Shown here piece by piece: positions 7,441 through 10,084 of a DNA stretch of 10,084 nt. How positions within the stretch are numbered: position 1 is the stretch's first letter; each line of letters begins with the position of its first letter. The stretch comes from Acephala macrosclerotiorum. Lineage: Eukaryota; Ascomycota; Leotiomycetes; Helotiales; Mollisiaceae. Below the pieces are notes generated by a model that was not told the origin of the DNA, ran no database searches, and saw only the letters and a list, made by a program, of their open reading frames with translations. The stretch spans positions 269,832-279,915 of the forward strand of contig MU119255.1 of assembly GCA_014904845.1 (NCBI GenBank). The letters are read 5' to 3'. The position numbers and the translations under genes are program-made.

Positions 7441-8740
7441 TATCGTTTTCATATAAATTTCTTTCTCTAATAAATTCAACGACGAATTGTTCGTATTTTT
7501 TAGTAATATTAAAATTTAATTTTCGAATTCAATTACGAATTAAATTATTTTGTTTTTATCGAACGATTTCAATTTTTTAAAATCGTCGTACGCTTTTTTT
7601 CTTTTTTTTAGCGTATAGCGAGTATTTTAATAATTCGAGTTTTTATAAACGAAATACTTTTTTTCGTTTTAATATATTATCGATTTCTTATAATTAATTC
7701 GATTATTATATCGAATATTTTTATCGTAATATTTGTAATTTATAAAATATAATCCGATTATATCTCGATAAACTTTTCTTTTTCCGATTATAAAAGTTTT
7801 AAAAATTGTTTCTATTTTCGTTTAAAATAAAATCGCGTTACGAACGTTTTTATATATTATTTGAAAATTTAATAAAAGTCGAAAAAGCGTTTAATAATAC
7901 TTTAATACGCTTCGATAAACGTAATAAAGTTTGTTTCGTATAATAGTTTTTATTCGCATGTTCGAGCGTAAATCAAATTGTTTCTAGATTAATTTTTAAT
8001 ACAATATCTCGAAGTATTCAAAAATCGTTTTATTTGAGTTTTACGCTCGAATTAACGCGAATATAATCGTGTTTTATTAATTGAGTATTCTATTTCGACG
8101 TTTTTCGATTTCGAAATTCGATTTTACAATTTTAATTATTCTATCGAAAAACAAACTTTTTTCAACGAGTTTCTAGTAATAAAATTCACTAGTTTTATTA
8201 GTAAATATAATCGAGAACGCGTTATAATAATTCTCGAGTTTAATGTTTATTTTCGAATATAAATCTTTAAATACTCGTATAAATATATTCAATAAATTTT
8301 TTTTTTCGTAGTATTTAAATTTGTCGTTGTAAATTTTTATAAAAATAATTAATTTTTTATCGAAATTAAATACTATTTAATTTTCGCGATCGAAATTGTA
8401 TATTGATCGATTAAAATCTTTTAGCAATTTTTCAATTTCTAATAATAATAAAAACGACAAATTTCATTTCAAATTCTCGTTCTTTGATAACAAATCTAAT
8501 AATAATATTTTATTACGCTTTTAAAATTGTTTTTAAAGTATCGTACGTTCGAGTAGTGTCGTTTGTTTTATAGAAAGTTTTGTAGCAAATTTTAGTAATT
8601 GAAAAAAAAAGTTCGAAAATACTAATATTATCTTTTTAATTTTCTCGATAAAAATAGTAAAAAATACTAATTTTCGAATTTATTTTATTTTTAAATCGAT
8701 TGTATTTCTCTATAAATTGAAATTTTTTATCAAACTCATT
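7441..8740 (-). pseudogene. Copia gag remnant with zinc knuckle
   Basis: Gag forms the virus-like particle and binds the RNA. A single minus frame can be followed from about 8740 to 7441 with scattered stops. Parts in order: NIFIRVFKDLYSKINIKL, AFSIIFTNKTSEFYY, KSLFFDRIIKIVKSNFEIEK, TIFEYFEILY, KTIIRNKLYYVYRSVLKYY, and then the zinc knuckle YFVYKNSNY-stop-NTRYT at 7612-7656, where a C-x2-C-x4-C...H pattern is expected. The Cys codons (7656, 7647 and 7632 as first bases) and the His codon (7617) all read TAT. An ATG at 8737-8739 (MSLIKNFNL) is a possible start, but mutation makes that uncertain. The N-terminal third is recognised less firmly than the rest. Confidence 0.78.
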
Positions 8741-9471
8741 TTTACAATTTTTTCATGCGATCATTTTAATTATTCTTTTTTATTTGCAATATTTATTAAT
8801 ATTTTTAAAATTTTAATAAATCGTTTTTTCGATATTTATATTTCGTTTATTTACAAAATCTCATATAATTTTTTTTTCGTATTTTTATTTTTTTTTTTTT
8901 TAAATATTTCTTTTATTTATTCTAAAAATACTTCTTTATATTTTATTTATAATCTATAATCTCAATTACTTTTCGCTTTAAAACTTTGTATTTATTTCAA
9001 CGTATATTATATCGAATCGAGAAATAAAAAAAATAATAAAAAAATCTTTCTCTAATTAAAATCGTACTTTGAAAAAATATAATTATACTCTCGAAAAGTA
9101 TTTTGTTAAATCGTATTATACTCAATAAATATATTGATTCAATAAATCTTCGTATCAAACTCGTAAAAATTGTTTTTAGTATTGTTTAATAAATTACAAT
9201 AAAATACTCGTTATTAATACGCGATAAAACGTAAAATAAAAAATTAATTAATTTTAAATCGAAAAAAATAAAACGAACGTAAAATCGCAATATTTTTTAA
9301 AAATCTAATAATTTCTTTTAATACAAATAAAAACTACTTTTTCTTACGTTCAATTAAATCAATAAATTGCGTACAATTTAAATTTTCTTATTCGATCGAT
9401 TTTATTTAATTGTTACTTCTTCGTAAGTAATTTTACTATTTTATAATCGAACGAATTCAATTACTAATCAA
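8741..9471 (-). other. 5' leader of the Copia element (between 5' LTR and gag)
   Basis: About 730 bases with no protein I can recognise; some may be the missing N-terminal end of gag. A primer-binding site should start next to the LTR. There the minus strand reads TTGATTAGTAATTGAATTCG (9452-9471), and TGA may be a mutated TGG. I cannot name the priming tRNA. An 80-codon plus-strand frame at 8717-8959 is low-complexity (Phe/Ile-rich) and not a gene. Confidence 0.5.
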
Positions 9472-9700
9472 TATTAAAACGTTCGAAAACAAATCACGAA
9501 ATACTAAAATCTTAATTTAATATCAATAATTCAATTCTGTTTGCCTTTTCTCAAAAGAAGTATCTTTTTACTTATATAATTAAACAGAATAAACGTAAGA
9601 TTAAAAAGTAAACGCTAGAACAATCGTTACTAAAAGTAATAGAAATCATAATTAAAATCATTTAATCGATCGCTTAAGCGATCACATGATTAAACCGACA
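9472..9700 (-). repeat. 5' LTR of the Copia element
   Basis: 229 bp, 187 of 229 identical to 3396-3624 by hand alignment, no gaps. On the minus strand it starts TGTCGG, with the canonical TG, and ends ATA, where CA would be expected. It keeps more C and G than the other LTR, including TTGCC at 9541-9545, CGATCGCTTAAGCGATC at about 9666-9682 and ACCGACA at the end. Transcription would start within this LTR on the minus strand, but no promoter can be placed with confidence. Confidence 0.93.
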
Positions 9701-9705
9701 AATAT
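9701..9705. repeat. Copia target-site duplication, right (AATAT)
   Basis: AATAT lies directly after the LTR end CCGACA and is identical to 3391-3395. Together with ungapped LTRs of equal length this fixes both ends of the element. Confidence 0.85.
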
Positions 9706-10084
9706 CGAGTTAACGCTATTAATATTAAATTAAAATAATCGATAATATTAATAATCGATTAAATTATTATTAGTTCGCTAATAATATTATTAATATACGT
9801 GTTTTTCGATAAAATAATTAATAAAATTTTTTTTTTTAATAATTTAAAATATATATTAAATATAAATTTAATAAATTAATTAATATAATAATTTATTTAT
9901 AAAAATAAAAATCGTTTTTATTTATTTAATTTAAATATTTAAAATTAAATTATAATAATAATTTATTTATATATAATTTTAATTTTAATAATATTTATAT
10001 TTATTTTATTTTTAATAATTAATATATTATTAATAAATAAAAAAATAAATATTTTTTTTATTTTTAATAATTAATATATTATTA
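9706..10084. other. A+T-rich flank beyond the retrotransposon
   Basis: No gene is seen. The first 120 bases hold several TCG/CGA sites and imperfect palindromes built on ATTAATAAT, such as CTAATAATATTATTAAT at about 9778-9794. From about 9840 almost only A and T remain apart from one CG at 9913-9914. This should be the continuation of the sequence the Copia element entered, but I could not align it with confidence to the left repeat arm. Confidence 0.5.
10007..10084. repeat. Tandem duplication at window end, 52-bp offset
   Basis: The 26 bases TATTTTTAATAATTAATA plus TATTATTA at 10007-10032 recur exactly at 10059-10084, the last base of the window. The repeat may continue outside. In almost pure A+T this could be replication slippage, but an exact 26-base match is longer than expected by chance. 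Confidence 0.7.

Larger units (their letters stand above)
3396..9700 (-). mobile_element. Full-length Ty1/Copia LTR retrotransposon, 6305 bp, mutated
   Basis: Both LTRs are 229 bp, align without gaps, and are bounded by AATAT duplications. Inside, the minus strand reads gag, protease, GAG-pre-integrase, integrase, reverse transcriptase and RNase H. Integrase before RT is the Copia order; Gypsy elements have RT first. The motif style (zinc knuckle, a DDT motif in RT, RNase H with WNSTK) is that of Copia elements in filamentous ascomycetes. The element cannot act on its own: stops interrupt every domain, two reading-frame changes occur (between gag and protease, and between integrase and RT), and several catalytic codons are altered. 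Most stops can be explained as CAA/CAG to TAA/TAG and TGG to TAG/TGA. It inserted near, perhaps inside, the older repeat at 2801-3350. Confidence 0.95.

Noticed and set aside
8717..8959. 80-codon plus-strand Phe/Ile-rich frame as a membrane protein
   Set aside because: Low-complexity translation of T-runs inside the Copia leader; the apparent hydrophobicity only reflects TTT and ATT codons.
1501..10084. Mitochondrial or low-G+C bacterial DNA
   Set aside because: A nuclear-type Copia element with target duplications, all-transition LTR differences and a sharp change from balanced DNA point to a RIP-affected fungal nuclear region. No mitochondrial or bacterial gene is seen.
1..10084. CRISPR array, tRNA or rRNA genes
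   Set aside because: No regularly spaced direct repeats with unique spacers, and no cloverleaf or rRNA-like segment was seen on either strand.

Overview
The window looks like nuclear DNA of a filamentous ascomycete (Pezizomycotina) from an A+T-rich, gene-poor compartment shaped by repeat-induced point mutation (RIP). The evidence is a full Ty1/Copia retrotransposon of the type common in these fungi, two LTRs that differ only by transitions, stop codons made from CAA/CAG/TGG, and a second repeat pair with the same C-to-T and G-to-A signature. I see no intact host gene.

Layout. (1) Bases 1 to about 1500 have balanced composition and no convincing gene. They carry one small foldback (MITE-like) element at 268-541 with 31-bp terminal inverted repeats and a TTA target duplication. 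(2) At about 1500 composition falls abruptly to extreme A+T. (3) About 1935-3350 holds two inverted copies of an unidentified repeat. The left copy is almost stripped of G and C, the right copy is much better preserved, and they are separated by a stretch that is nearly pure A+T. (4) 3396-9700 is a complete minus-strand Ty1/Copia retrotransposon: 229-bp LTRs, 5-bp AATAT target duplications on both sides, and in 5' to 3' order (descending coordinates) gag, protease, GAG-pre-integrase, integrase, reverse transcriptase and RNase H. (5) 9706-10084 is A+T-rich flank ending in a short tandem duplication.

The Copia parts once made a self-replicating unit: Gag forms the particle, protease cuts the polyprotein, RT and RNase H copy the RNA, and integrase inserts the cDNA. 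Here each is a pseudogene. Many in-frame stops and two changes of reading frame are present, and several catalytic Asp codons have become Asn codons, although the protein order can still be read along the minus strand.

I found no new biological system. The points most worth checking are the all-transition LTR divergence with no strong CpA preference, the unequal mutation load between paired copies, and the foldback element in the unmutated flank. Domain calls rest on translating the minus strand by hand and recognising Copia motifs; no database search was possible.
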